A DNA stretch of 64,000 nucleotides, taken from NCBI GenBank assembly GCA_963677605.2, contig CAXXDX010000005.1, forward strand, positions 1-64,000, read 5' to 3'. The position numbers and the translations under genes are program-made. Positions within the stretch are counted from its first letter, which is position 1, and every line of letters begins with the position of its first letter. The notes under the pieces are model-generated. The model was not told where the DNA came from. It made no database searches and was given only the letters and a program-made list of their open reading frames with translations. This document shows, one piece after another, positions 35,707-43,895 of this stretch. The stretch comes from JAGLOK01 sp963677605 (GTDB lineage: Bacteria; Bacillota; Clostridia; Christensenellales; UMGS416).

Positions 35707-36570
35707 ATGTTGAACAATCTGGATTTAATACATAAGATAAATGACAGTTATCCCAAAATGAGCAAAGGCCAAAAGCTTATTTCAGAATATATCTTAAACA
35801 ACTATGATAAAGCGGCATTTATGACAGCCTTAAAACTAGGCGATAAAGTTAATGTGTCTGAATCTACCGTTGTTCGTTATGCAATGACTTTAGGTTATGA
35901 AGGATATCCGGAACTTCAAAAAGCGATACAGGAAATGGTTCGCAACAAACTTACAACCATACAGCGAATGGAAATGACCAGTGAGCTTTCAAAGCCAATG
36001 GTACTCCGGTCTGTTATGAAAGCTGATATGAATAATATCAGAGCTACTATAGACGAAATAAATACTGATATTTTTGAAGAGATAATAGACGAGATTTATG
36101 CTGCAAAACGTATATATATAATGGGGGTCAGAAGTTCTGCGCCTCTTGCTGAGTTTTTAGGCTATTATCTTAATTATATTTTAGATAATGTTAGGATTGT
36201 AACTTCTGGAATTAATGATATAATTGAGCAAGTTGTGCACATTAAAGAAGATGATATTCTTATTTGCATAAGTTTCCCAAGATATTCAAGGAAAATACTT
36301 GAGGCTATGAAGTTTGCAAGCGGCAAGAAAGCAAAAATTATTGCAATTACAGATTCATTGCTCTCACCACTCGCAGAATATGCCAAACATTCACTAGTTG
36401 CACATTCGGACATAGCATCATTTGTTGATTCACTGGTTGCTCCGTTTTCAGTTGTGAATGCTTTGATTGTTGCAATCGGGCTTCGGAAAAAAGAAGAAGT
36501 TGCTGAACACTTTATGGAGCTTGAACACATTTGGGAAGATTATGAAGTATACGTAGACAGGGAACACTAA
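35707..36570 (+). CDS. MurR/RpiR-family transcriptional regulator
   Basis: Sugar-phosphate-responsive DNA-binding protein. 287 residues from ATG 35707, chosen because AGGAGG precedes it (the open frame extends to 35632 without an SD). N-terminal HTH (about 1-75, with VSESTVVRYAMTLGYEGYPELQ) and a C-terminal SIS domain (about 125-265, IYIMGVRSSAPLAEFLGYYL). Target genes unknown; two bases separate it from the flavoprotein gene. Confidence 0.92.
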   Translation: MLNNLDLIHKINDSYPKMSKGQKLISEYILNNYDKAAFMTALKLGDKVNVSESTVVRYAMTLGYEGYPELQKAIQEMVRNKLTTIQRMEMTSELSKPMVLRSVMKADMNNIRATIDEINTDIFEEIIDEIYAAKRIYIMGVRSSAPLAEFLGYYLNYILDNVRIVTSGINDIIEQVVHIKEDDILICISFPRYSRKILEAMKFASGKKAKIIAITDSLLSPLAEYAKHSLVAHSDIASFVDSLVAPFSVVNALIVAIGLRKKEEVAEHFMELEHIWEDYEVYVDREH

Positions 36571-36571
36571 T

Positions 36572-37810
36572 TTGAGCAAAAATAAAATTATAAATATTGC
36601 AGTTATCGGAGGAGGACCTGCCGGAATTATGGCAGCATACAGTGCTTCTTTAAATCCTGATACTGCAATTACTATATTTGAAAGAAATGAAAAGCTTGGC
36701 AAAAAATTATATATTACTGGCAAAGGAAGATGCAACCTTACAAATGCCGGTGATGCTAATGATTTTTTCAAGAATATAACAAGGAATGAAAAATTCTTCT
36801 ACAGTGCATTTTATACATTTGATAATTTTACATTGATGAGTACAGTTGAACAAGAAGGCACACCTCTTAAAACAGAAAGAGGAAATAGAGTTTTTCCTGT
36901 CAGCGAAAAAAGCTCAGATATACTAAAAGCACTTAAAAAACTAATAGATAAAAACAATATTCAAGTTAATCTAAACATAAAAGTTGAAGATATAAAAAAA
37001 CAAGAAGATAAGTTTATAATTAACAGTGATGATATTAAGCTCTATGATAAAGTAATAATAGCAGGCGGCGGAAAAACATATCCTGTTACAGGTTCCGATG
37101 GAACTACATATGAAATAGCAAAGAAACTAGGACATACTGTAACACCCTTACAGCCCGGATTATGCGGAATTGAAACATCTGATTTTGACACACAGGCGTT
37201 GTCGGGACTTTCGCTAAAAAATGTTATTTTATCAGTTATATATAATAAAAAACAAATATTCAGCAGTTTAGGTGAAATGGAATTTACTCATTACGGGATA
37301 TCAGGCCCTATTGTCTTAAGCGCATCATCTATAATAGAAGAAGATAAGATTACAGATTATAAAATGAGTATTGACCTTAAATCAGGACTGGATGAAAGCA
37401 AGCTTAAAGCCAGAATTATAAGAGATGTTGAAGCTGAACCTAATAAAGAAATTAAAAACACACTTGGAAAGCTTTTGCCTATAAGACTGATGCAGACTAT
37501 ATTTAACAGATGTGGTATAGATGATTCGAAAAAAAGCAATCAGCTTACAAAAGATGAGCGAAACCTAATAATAAATAATCTAAAATCTTTTGATATTAAT
37601 CCTGTCGGACTAAGACCAATAGGGGAAGCAATAATTACTCGAGGAGGCGTTTCCTGCGGCGAAATAAACCCGTCAACCATGGAATCAAAGATAATAGAAG
37701 GGCTTTATTTTGCAGGTGAAATATTGGACTTAGATGCAATGACCGGAGGATATAACCTTCAAATAGCCTTTTCTACCGGATATCTAGCAGGACTAAGTGC
37801 ATCGGAATAA
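36572..37810 (+). CDS. NAD(P)/FAD-dependent oxidoreductase, BaiN/HI0933 family
   Basis: 412 residues. Dinucleotide motif IGGGPAGIMAAYSA (about 9-22), GKKLYITGKGRCNLTNA (about 43-59), GGGKTYPVTGSDG (about 164-176) and a C-terminal GGYNLQIAFSTGYLAG motif. The family includes the proposed aminoacetone oxidase and BaiN; the true substrate is uncertain. TTG start just after the regulator's stop. Confidence 0.9.
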   Translation: MSKNKIINIAVIGGGPAGIMAAYSASLNPDTAITIFERNEKLGKKLYITGKGRCNLTNAGDANDFFKNITRNEKFFYSAFYTFDNFTLMSTVEQEGTPLKTERGNRVFPVSEKSSDILKALKKLIDKNNIQVNLNIKVEDIKKQEDKFIINSDDIKLYDKVIIAGGGKTYPVTGSDGTTYEIAKKLGHTVTPLQPGLCGIETSDFDTQALSGLSLKNVILSVIYNKKQIFSSLGEMEFTHYGISGPIVLSASSIIEEDKITDYKMSIDLKSGLDESKLKARIIRDVEAEPNKEIKNTLGKLLPIRLMQTIFNRCGIDDSKKSNQLTKDERNLIINNLKSFDINPVGLRPIGEAIITRGGVSCGEINPSTMESKIIEGLYFAGEILDLDAMTGGYNLQIAFSTGYLAGLSASE

Positions 37811-37883
37811 CAGAAATATTTACTTATATATTAAATAAGGTTATACTAATTTACGAAAATCAAGTAGAAAATAGGGTGACAAT

Positions 37884-38308
37884 ATGCAAGAAACCACATA
37901 TGGCAGCAAAGACATTTGCAGAGCCGCTATAAGAATGAGCTTAACTAATTCCAGACAACAGGAAGATAAGCTAAAAGACAGTTATTTAAGCCATGATATA
38001 TAAAGCAGCTGCAGTTGATTACGGCGGAGAGTTTTTAATGTCAGTTATGAAAATAGTTGAGCGTTCAGTAGTTGCTTGCAAAAAGAGAAGGACTGATTCA
38101 GGAGAAATTCATCTTGAAGAAGGCGCTGTTTGCTGGTGCTGCTAGGGAAGCGATAGCTCAAATATCTCAAAAAGCAATTGGTCTTAATATTGGCGGAAAA
38201 ATCGGTCTAGCAAGGTGTGAAGATCATGTAGCTGTTGCAATTTTTGTAGGTATAGGATTGCTTCATCTTAATGAAGTTGCCATTGGATTGGGACACAGAG
38301 CCCTATAA
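37884..38308 (+). CDS. HutP-family protein, frame broken at four places
   Basis: Clostridial HutP-like RNA-binding protein; its target is unknown. Family sequence runs across three frames: MQETTYGSKDICRAAIRMSL, then KAAAVDYGGEFLMSVMKIVERSVV after ATA T (38001), AKREGLIQ after GCT T (38077), IHLEEGAV after two extra bases (38102-38106), and AGAAREAIAQI after GTT T (38131) to GLLHLNEVAIGLGHRAL. Removing five bases gives 139 residues, the family length. Straight reading stops after 39 codons. The conserved text argues against long decay, but if the bases are real and not recoded this is a pseudogene. Confidence 0.72.
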
Positions 38309-38317
38309 GGAGATAGA

Positions 38318-38980
38318 ATGGAAAACATTAGGATTGCTATTGACGGACCTGCCGGTGCAGGAAAAAGCACTATTGCAAAAAATGTGGCAAAAAAACTAAA
38401 TATATTGTACCTTGATACAGGAGCAATGTACCGCGCAGTAGGCCTGTATGCAATTAATAATAATATAGATCCTCAGGATGAAACAAGCGTTACCGATATG
38501 CTTGAAGATGTTGATATAACAGTCGAATATGACAATGGTTTTCAAAAAACTCTTCTAAACGGAAAAGATGTCTCTTCTTTAATTAGAACTGAAGATGTTT
38601 CTAAAGCCGCTTCTGCAGTATCCAAATGGCCGCAGGTTAGAAAAAAACTTGTTTCGCTTCAGAAAGCAATAGCAAAAAAAATGTCTATTGTCATGGATGG
38701 AAGAGATATAGGCACCTATGTGCTTCCGGATGCTGAGTATAAATTTTTTCTGACAGCATCTGTTAAACAAAGAGCGAAAAGAAGATTTGATGAGCTTTCT
38801 GCTAAAGGAATTGAAGTTAATTTAGAAGAAATAGAATCTGATATTGCAAAAAGAGACTATCAGGATTCAAATAGAGAGCATTCTCCTCTTTATAGGGCAG
38901 AAGATGCTTTGGAAATAGATACAACAGTATTAGGCATTCAGGAAGTACTGGATTTAGTATATAAAAAACTCGGAGTTTGA
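38318..38980 (+). CDS. cmk: Cytidylate kinase
   Basis: Phosphorylates CMP/dCMP. 220 residues. P-loop DGPAGAGKSTIAK (8-20), DTGAMYRA near 35, DGRDIGTYVLPDA near 128, and KRDYQDSNRE in the lid near 172. SD AAGGAG. One base separates it from plsC. Confidence 0.96.
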   Translation: MENIRIAIDGPAGAGKSTIAKNVAKKLNILYLDTGAMYRAVGLYAINNNIDPQDETSVTDMLEDVDITVEYDNGFQKTLLNGKDVSSLIRTEDVSKAASAVSKWPQVRKKLVSLQKAIAKKMSIVMDGRDIGTYVLPDAEYKFFLTASVKQRAKRRFDELSAKGIEVNLEEIESDIAKRDYQDSNREHSPLYRAEDALEIDTTVLGIQEVLDLVYKKLGV

Positions 38981-38981
38981 A

Positions 38982-39590
38982 ATGAAGATATTAGGCAAAT
39001 TATTATATTGGACTGTTAGGATACTCTCCTTTATTGTTTCACACACAATCTTACCGTCAAAAATCAGCGGTAGAAATAATTTAAAAATTGACGAGCCATA
39101 TATATTATGTTCAAATCATATATCACTTTTTGATCCTGTAATTTTAGTTGGCAGAGTACTTGACAGAAAAGCTTATTTTATGGGTAAAAGCGAACTCTAC
39201 AAAACAAAAATAAGCAACTGGGCATGCCGCTCACTTTTAAGCTTTCCCGTAGTAAGAGGTACGGCGGATATGGCGGCTATAAGAACTTCTTTGAAATACA
39301 TAAAAGAAGGATATTCCATGATGATATTTCCTGAAGGCACAAGAAACACTGAAAAAGACGGGAAAATCATGGAACTGCATAACGGAGTAGCAATGATAGC
39401 GCTTCAGGCAAAATGCAAAATCATTCCATGCTATATAGACAGCAAAGGCGGTTATAAGTTATTTAGGCTGTTTTCAGTAAGAGTAGGGGAGCCAATTGAC
39501 GCAAAGGACTACCTTAAAGCAGGTTTTACAAAGGAAAATCTTGTTAAAATTACTGATGATTTGCGAAAAAAAATGGAGTCACTTATATAA
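38982..39590 (+). CDS. plsC: 1-acyl-sn-glycerol-3-phosphate acyltransferase
   Basis: Second acylation in phosphatidic acid synthesis. 202 residues. NHISLFDP (HX4D, about 43-50) and FPEGTRN near 117; membrane-associated N terminus. cmk-plsC-ispH-rpsA is a recurring clostridial order. Confidence 0.94.
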   Translation: MKILGKLLYWTVRILSFIVSHTILPSKISGRNNLKIDEPYILCSNHISLFDPVILVGRVLDRKAYFMGKSELYKTKISNWACRSLLSFPVVRGTADMAAIRTSLKYIKEGYSMMIFPEGTRNTEKDGKIMELHNGVAMIALQAKCKIIPCYIDSKGGYKLFRLFSVRVGEPIDAKDYLKAGFTKENLVKITDDLRKKMESLI

Positions 39591-39733
39591 ATATATTAAT
39601 ATTTGCATATTTTAGACTAAAACTAATTACAATATTTAACTTTTTTATTTATATAGATAATAATTCTTGAATATTTTGTGAATTTATTATATTATGTCTA
39701 AGTGGATATTTTAGAAAGTGAATAAGTAAATAT

Positions 39734-41905
39734 TTGAATATAATAATATCCAAAAACATAGGATTTTGCTTTGGAGTAAGGCGAGCGGTAGATATAGCTT
39801 TAGACACAGCAAAAGAAGACGGAAGCGCAGTCACATACGGTGATTTAATACATAATCCTCAGGTTGTGGAAGACTTAAAAAGCAAAGGTGTCATTTCTGT
39901 TGACAGTTTTGACGAAATAGGTTCTTCACAAAAGCTTATTATACGATCTCATGGTGTAGCGCCTGAAGTTTATAATAAGTGCCGTAAACTCGGAGTTGAT
40001 GTGGTTGACGCTACATGCCCTTTCGTAAAACGTATAAGCGAGAAGGCAAAGTACTGTAATGACAACAATATACAGTTAATAATTTTTGGTGAATCGACTC
40101 ATCCGGAAATTGTTGGAATAAACGGCTGGTTTTCAAATAATGCAATTATCATCAGTAATGCTGAACAAGCTGAAGAGATTGATAAAATTGACAAAGCCGT
40201 AATAGTAGCACAGACAACTGCTGATAAAGATGAATGGAAAAAAGCTTTAGATGTAGTTAAAAATAAAGTTGCTGACTTAGAAATTTTTGATTCTATTTGC
40301 AGCGCTACTATGCAAAGACAAAAAGAAGCCGAAGAAATATCCCGCAAATGCGATATGGTGATAGTAATCGGCGGAAAGCAGAGTTCAAACACCAAGAAAC
40401 TGTTTGATATCTGTAAAAATTACTGCAGTCAGACATATCATATTGAAAAGTTTGACGATAATATGGAAATTGATTTTTCTAAAGCAGTAAATGTGGGTAT
40501 CATATCCGGAGCATCAACCCCGGATTGGATAATTAAGGAGGGCATCAACTATATGAGTGACTACAACAAGCCGACTGAAGAAAACGACAAAAAAGACGCA
40601 GCTATTATTGAAGATAGTGCAGAAGAAAAGGTAGATAAGAAAGTGGAAGAAAATAAAGATATCAAAGTAACCGAAACAGAAAAGACTGAAACTGTTGAGG
40701 AAGTAGTAGAAACTCCGGAAGTTTCTGAACAAGAGGCTGAGGCTGTAAGCAAGGAAGAAGAAGCAAAATCTCTTCAGGAAGCGTTTATGGAAGATGTTGA
40801 GAAGTCTTTTGTGCAGATTAAAAACGGCATGGTGGTAACAGGCAAAGTTGTTACAGTCAATGATGAAGAGATCTGCGTAAACATAGGCTATAAGGCTGAT
40901 GGTATTATAACAAAGCAAGAATTTTCTTCTGAAGCTGACGTCAAAATGACTGATGAAGTCAAAGAGGGCGATGAAATCGAAGTGGAAGTTGTGCGCGTTC
41001 GCGATGAGGACGGCAACGTACTGCTTTCAAGAAAGAACATCGAGTCCCGCAAACAGTGGCAGGCACTTATTGACACTTATGAAGAACAGGATTTCTTTGA
41101 CTGCATAGGTAAGCAGGTTGTTAAAGGTGGATTAATTGCTACAATTAACGGTATACGTGCTTTCATTCCTGCTTCACACCTAGATGTTCGCTATGTAAAC
41201 GACATAGCTGAATATGTTGGAAAGCAGATGAAGGTTAAAATAATTGAAGTTGAAAAACACAGAAGACGTGTTGTTGCTTCAAGAAAAGAATTTATCCTTG
41301 AACAGGAAAAACTTGAAAAAGCTGAGCTTTGGGATGCTATTGAAGAAGGAAGCACAGTACGCGGAATAGTTCGCCGTTTAACAGACTTTGGTGCTTTTGT
41401 TGATATTGGCGGCATCGATGGCTTAGTTCACGTTACAGACCTTGCTTGGGGCCGTGTGAACCATCCAAGAGACATAGTTTCAGTTAACGAAGAAATTGAT
41501 GTTGTTGTTCTTAAAGTTGATAAAGACCGTGAAAGAATTTCACTCGGTTTCAAACAGACACAGCCGAAACCTTGGGATATAGCTGAAGACAAATATACAG
41601 TCGGATCTATAGTTCATGGTAAAGTTGTAAGAATAGTGCCTTTCGGTGCATTTGTAGAACTTGAACCCGGTCTTGACGGACTTATTCATATTTCACAGGT
41701 TGCTGAAAAACGCATAGAGAAAGTTGAAGACGTACTTCAGCTTAATCAGGAAGTTGATGTTAAAGTTCTTGAAATCAATACTGGCGAAAGAAGAATTTCT
41801 CTCAGCATAAGAGCATTGTCTGCTCCGGATGAACCAGAGCATGATGATTATGAGGAAGAGGAAGAAGCACATTCAGTGCTAGTTGATCCGTCTCAGTACG
41901 AATAA
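39734..41905 (+). CDS. ispH-rpsA: IspH (HMB-PP reductase) fused to ribosomal protein S1-like domains
   Basis: 723 residues. IspH part (1-280) makes IPP/DMAPP in the MEP pathway: Fe-S cysteines in GFCFGVRRA (Cys12), DATCPFVKR (about 95) and DSICSATMQRQ (about 190), plus HNPQVVEDL and SSNTKK motifs. An acidic linker (about 285-345) leads to four S1 domains (about 350-425, 440-510, 520-600, 605-680), the third beginning GSTVRGIVRRLTDFGAFVDIGG. This fusion is known in Clostridia. TTG start at 39734 with no strong SD; upstream 39591-39733 holds no gene. Confidence 0.93.
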   Translation: MNIIISKNIGFCFGVRRAVDIALDTAKEDGSAVTYGDLIHNPQVVEDLKSKGVISVDSFDEIGSSQKLIIRSHGVAPEVYNKCRKLGVDVVDATCPFVKRISEKAKYCNDNNIQLIIFGESTHPEIVGINGWFSNNAIIISNAEQAEEIDKIDKAVIVAQTTADKDEWKKALDVVKNKVADLEIFDSICSATMQRQKEAEEISRKCDMVIVIGGKQSSNTKKLFDICKNYCSQTYHIEKFDDNMEIDFSKAVNVGIISGASTPDWIIKEGINYMSDYNKPTEENDKKDAAIIEDSAEEKVDKKVEENKDIKVTETEKTETVEEVVETPEVSEQEAEAVSKEEEAKSLQEAFMEDVEKSFVQIKNGMVVTGKVVTVNDEEICVNIGYKADGIITKQEFSSEADVKMTDEVKEGDEIEVEVVRVRDEDGNVLLSRKNIESRKQWQALIDTYEEQDFFDCIGKQVVKGGLIATINGIRAFIPASHLDVRYVNDIAEYVGKQMKVKIIEVEKHRRRVVASRKEFILEQEKLEKAELWDAIEEGSTVRGIVRRLTDFGAFVDIGGIDGLVHVTDLAWGRVNHPRDIVSVNEEIDVVVLKVDKDRERISLGFKQTQPKPWDIAEDKYTVGSIVHGKVVRIVPFGAFVELEPGLDGLIHISQVAEKRIEKVEDVLQLNQEVDVKVLEINTGERRISLSIRALSAPDEPEHDDYEEEEEAHSVLVDPSQYE

Positions 41906-41948
41906 TATTTTCAATATCTTTTATAGATATATTGAAGAAGGGGAGAGG

Positions 41949-41972
41949 AAGCCGTTTTTATAACGGCTTTTT
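41949..41972 (+). terminator. Rho-independent terminator after ispH-rpsA
   Basis: AAGCCGTT/AACGGCTT (41949-41956, 41962-41969), loop TTTAT, then T5. Confidence 0.9.
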
Positions 41973-42002
41973 CTAATACTTAAGTAAATAAGGAGATAAG
42001 TT

Positions 42003-43751
42003 ATGAAAACTATTATAAGATTATTTGGATACGCCAAAGAATATAAAGCCTATTTTGTATGGGCAGTAATATCTATGATTTTACTTACAGCGGCTAATCT
42101 TGCAATTCCTAAATTCATAACTCCTCTTTTTTCTATGATGAGCGGTGAAGCCGAAATCTTTACGATGAAAAGTGTTATCTATCTTGCGATATCACTTTTA
42201 ATACTATATCTATTAAGGGCATTTTTTAGCTTTTTGTCAGCTTATATTCCGCATATAGGTTCGTGGAAGTTTGTAGCAAAAATGGAGTCTATGGTATACG
42301 ATCATATACAAAGCCTTTCAATGGATTATTTTTCTGATAAGCAGACAGGCCAGTTAATGTCACGTGTAATAAATGACACAAGAATGTTTGAACAACTGGT
42401 TGCTCATGCTATCCCCAATGTAGTGACAAATGTACTTACATTAATAGGCGTTACTATAATATTATTGTTAACATCAGCAAAATTGGCACTATTCACATTG
42501 ATTCCTGTTCCGTTCATACTGATATTAGTTTTCTGGTTTTCAAAAAAAGTTAGGCCTGTTTTTAAACAAGCGCAGGAAAAGGTTGCCGATTTAAGTGCAA
42601 ATTTACAAGATAATTTCTCTGGCATACGAGAGATAAAGGTTTTTAACCAAGAAGAATATGAAAGCAAAAATATATCACAAAAAGCTTGGGAATATAGCAA
42701 ATCAATACTAAAAGCATTAAAATTCAGTGGTATTTTTCATCCTGCGGTAATCTTTTTCACTTCCCTTGGTACTGTTATAGTTGTTCTTTTCGGAGGTATG
42801 CTTGCGCTCAATGGCAATCTTAATACCGCGGACATAGCGAGCTTTCTTTTGTACCTCGCTATGTTCTATCAGCCTATAACTGAACTTGCACGAATGATGG
42901 AAGATGTGCAAAGAGCACTAGCAGGAGCGGATCGTGTTTTTGAGATATTGGATGAGGAATCCTCAATAAATGATATCGAAAATGCAGTAGAACTTGCAAA
43001 TGCAGAAGGTAAGATTTCATTTAAGGATGTAAGTTTTCAATATGAAGATAATATTCCTATTTTAAGCAATATTAGTTTTGATGTTATGCCAGGCAAAACT
43101 CTCGCATTAGTAGGTCCGACAGGAGTAGGCAAAAGTACTATTGCAAAGCTTATTTCAAGATTTTACGATCCTACTGACGGTCTTATTCTAATTGATGATA
43201 TCGATCTAAAGACAGTAACTCAAAAAAGCTTAAGAGATAACCTTAGTATTGTTTTACAGGATGTATTTTTGTTCAACGGTACTATAGCTGATAATATTTC
43301 CTACTCAAAACAAAATGCAACTCGCGAAGATATAATTGAAGCAGCTAAATCAGCTTATATACATGATTTTATTATAAGCCTGCCCGATGGATATGAAACA
43401 ATGGTAGGAGAACGCGGACTTAGGCTATCAGGCGGACAAAAACAAAGAGTCGCTATTGCGAGAGCTGTTTTAAAGAATGCAAAAATATTAATTCTTGATG
43501 AAGCTACTTCTGCAGTAGACACCGAAACTGAAACAGAAATACAAAAAGCTATCGCAGGTCTTGAAGGAAAATGCACGATGGTAATTATCGCACATAGACT
43601 ATCTACTGTAAGAAATTCAGACAATATTATAGTATTAATGGATAACGAGATAGCAGAACAGGGCACTCATGAAAAGCTTATGAAAAGCAAAGGCATTTAC
43701 AGCAGATTGTATACTCTTCAATATGAAGCACAACTAAATAGATTAGTATAG
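42003..43751 (+). CDS. ABC exporter, fused membrane and ATPase domains (MsbA/LmrA type)
   Basis: 582 residues, a half-transporter that works as a dimer. Six membrane segments (1-310), then ATPase: Walker A GPTGVGKST (about 370-378), signature LSGGQKQRVAIARA (about 476-489), Walker B ILILDEATSAVD (about 496-507) and switch AHR. Substrate (lipid, peptide or drug) not predictable. SD AAGGAG. Single gene between two terminator/promoter regions. Confidence 0.92.
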   Translation: MKTIIRLFGYAKEYKAYFVWAVISMILLTAANLAIPKFITPLFSMMSGEAEIFTMKSVIYLAISLLILYLLRAFFSFLSAYIPHIGSWKFVAKMESMVYDHIQSLSMDYFSDKQTGQLMSRVINDTRMFEQLVAHAIPNVVTNVLTLIGVTIILLLTSAKLALFTLIPVPFILILVFWFSKKVRPVFKQAQEKVADLSANLQDNFSGIREIKVFNQEEYESKNISQKAWEYSKSILKALKFSGIFHPAVIFFTSLGTVIVVLFGGMLALNGNLNTADIASFLLYLAMFYQPITELARMMEDVQRALAGADRVFEILDEESSINDIENAVELANAEGKISFKDVSFQYEDNIPILSNISFDVMPGKTLALVGPTGVGKSTIAKLISRFYDPTDGLILIDDIDLKTVTQKSLRDNLSIVLQDVFLFNGTIADNISYSKQNATREDIIEAAKSAYIHDFIISLPDGYETMVGERGLRLSGGQKQRVAIARAVLKNAKILILDEATSAVDTETETEIQKAIAGLEGKCTMVIIAHRLSTVRNSDNIIVLMDNEIAEQGTHEKLMKSKGIYSRLYTLQYEAQLNRLV

Positions 43752-43826
43752 ATTGGAACTTTTTTAGAAGTTATTGCATCTAATAGTATATAAGGGCATA
43801 ATATTGTAACATATTTAATTAATATA

Positions 43827-43855
43827 TTAACAAAGTATTAATAATGTGTTATAAT
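43827..43855 (+). promoter_or_regulatory. Promoter of the repeat surface protein gene
   Basis: TTAACA (43827-43832), 17 bases, TATAAT (43850-43855) with TG extension (TGTTATAAT). SD AGAGATGG precedes the ATG. Confidence 0.75.
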
Positions 43856-43895
43856 ATTTGTCGGAATGTAATAATCTTCTAAAAGAGATGGTGTT

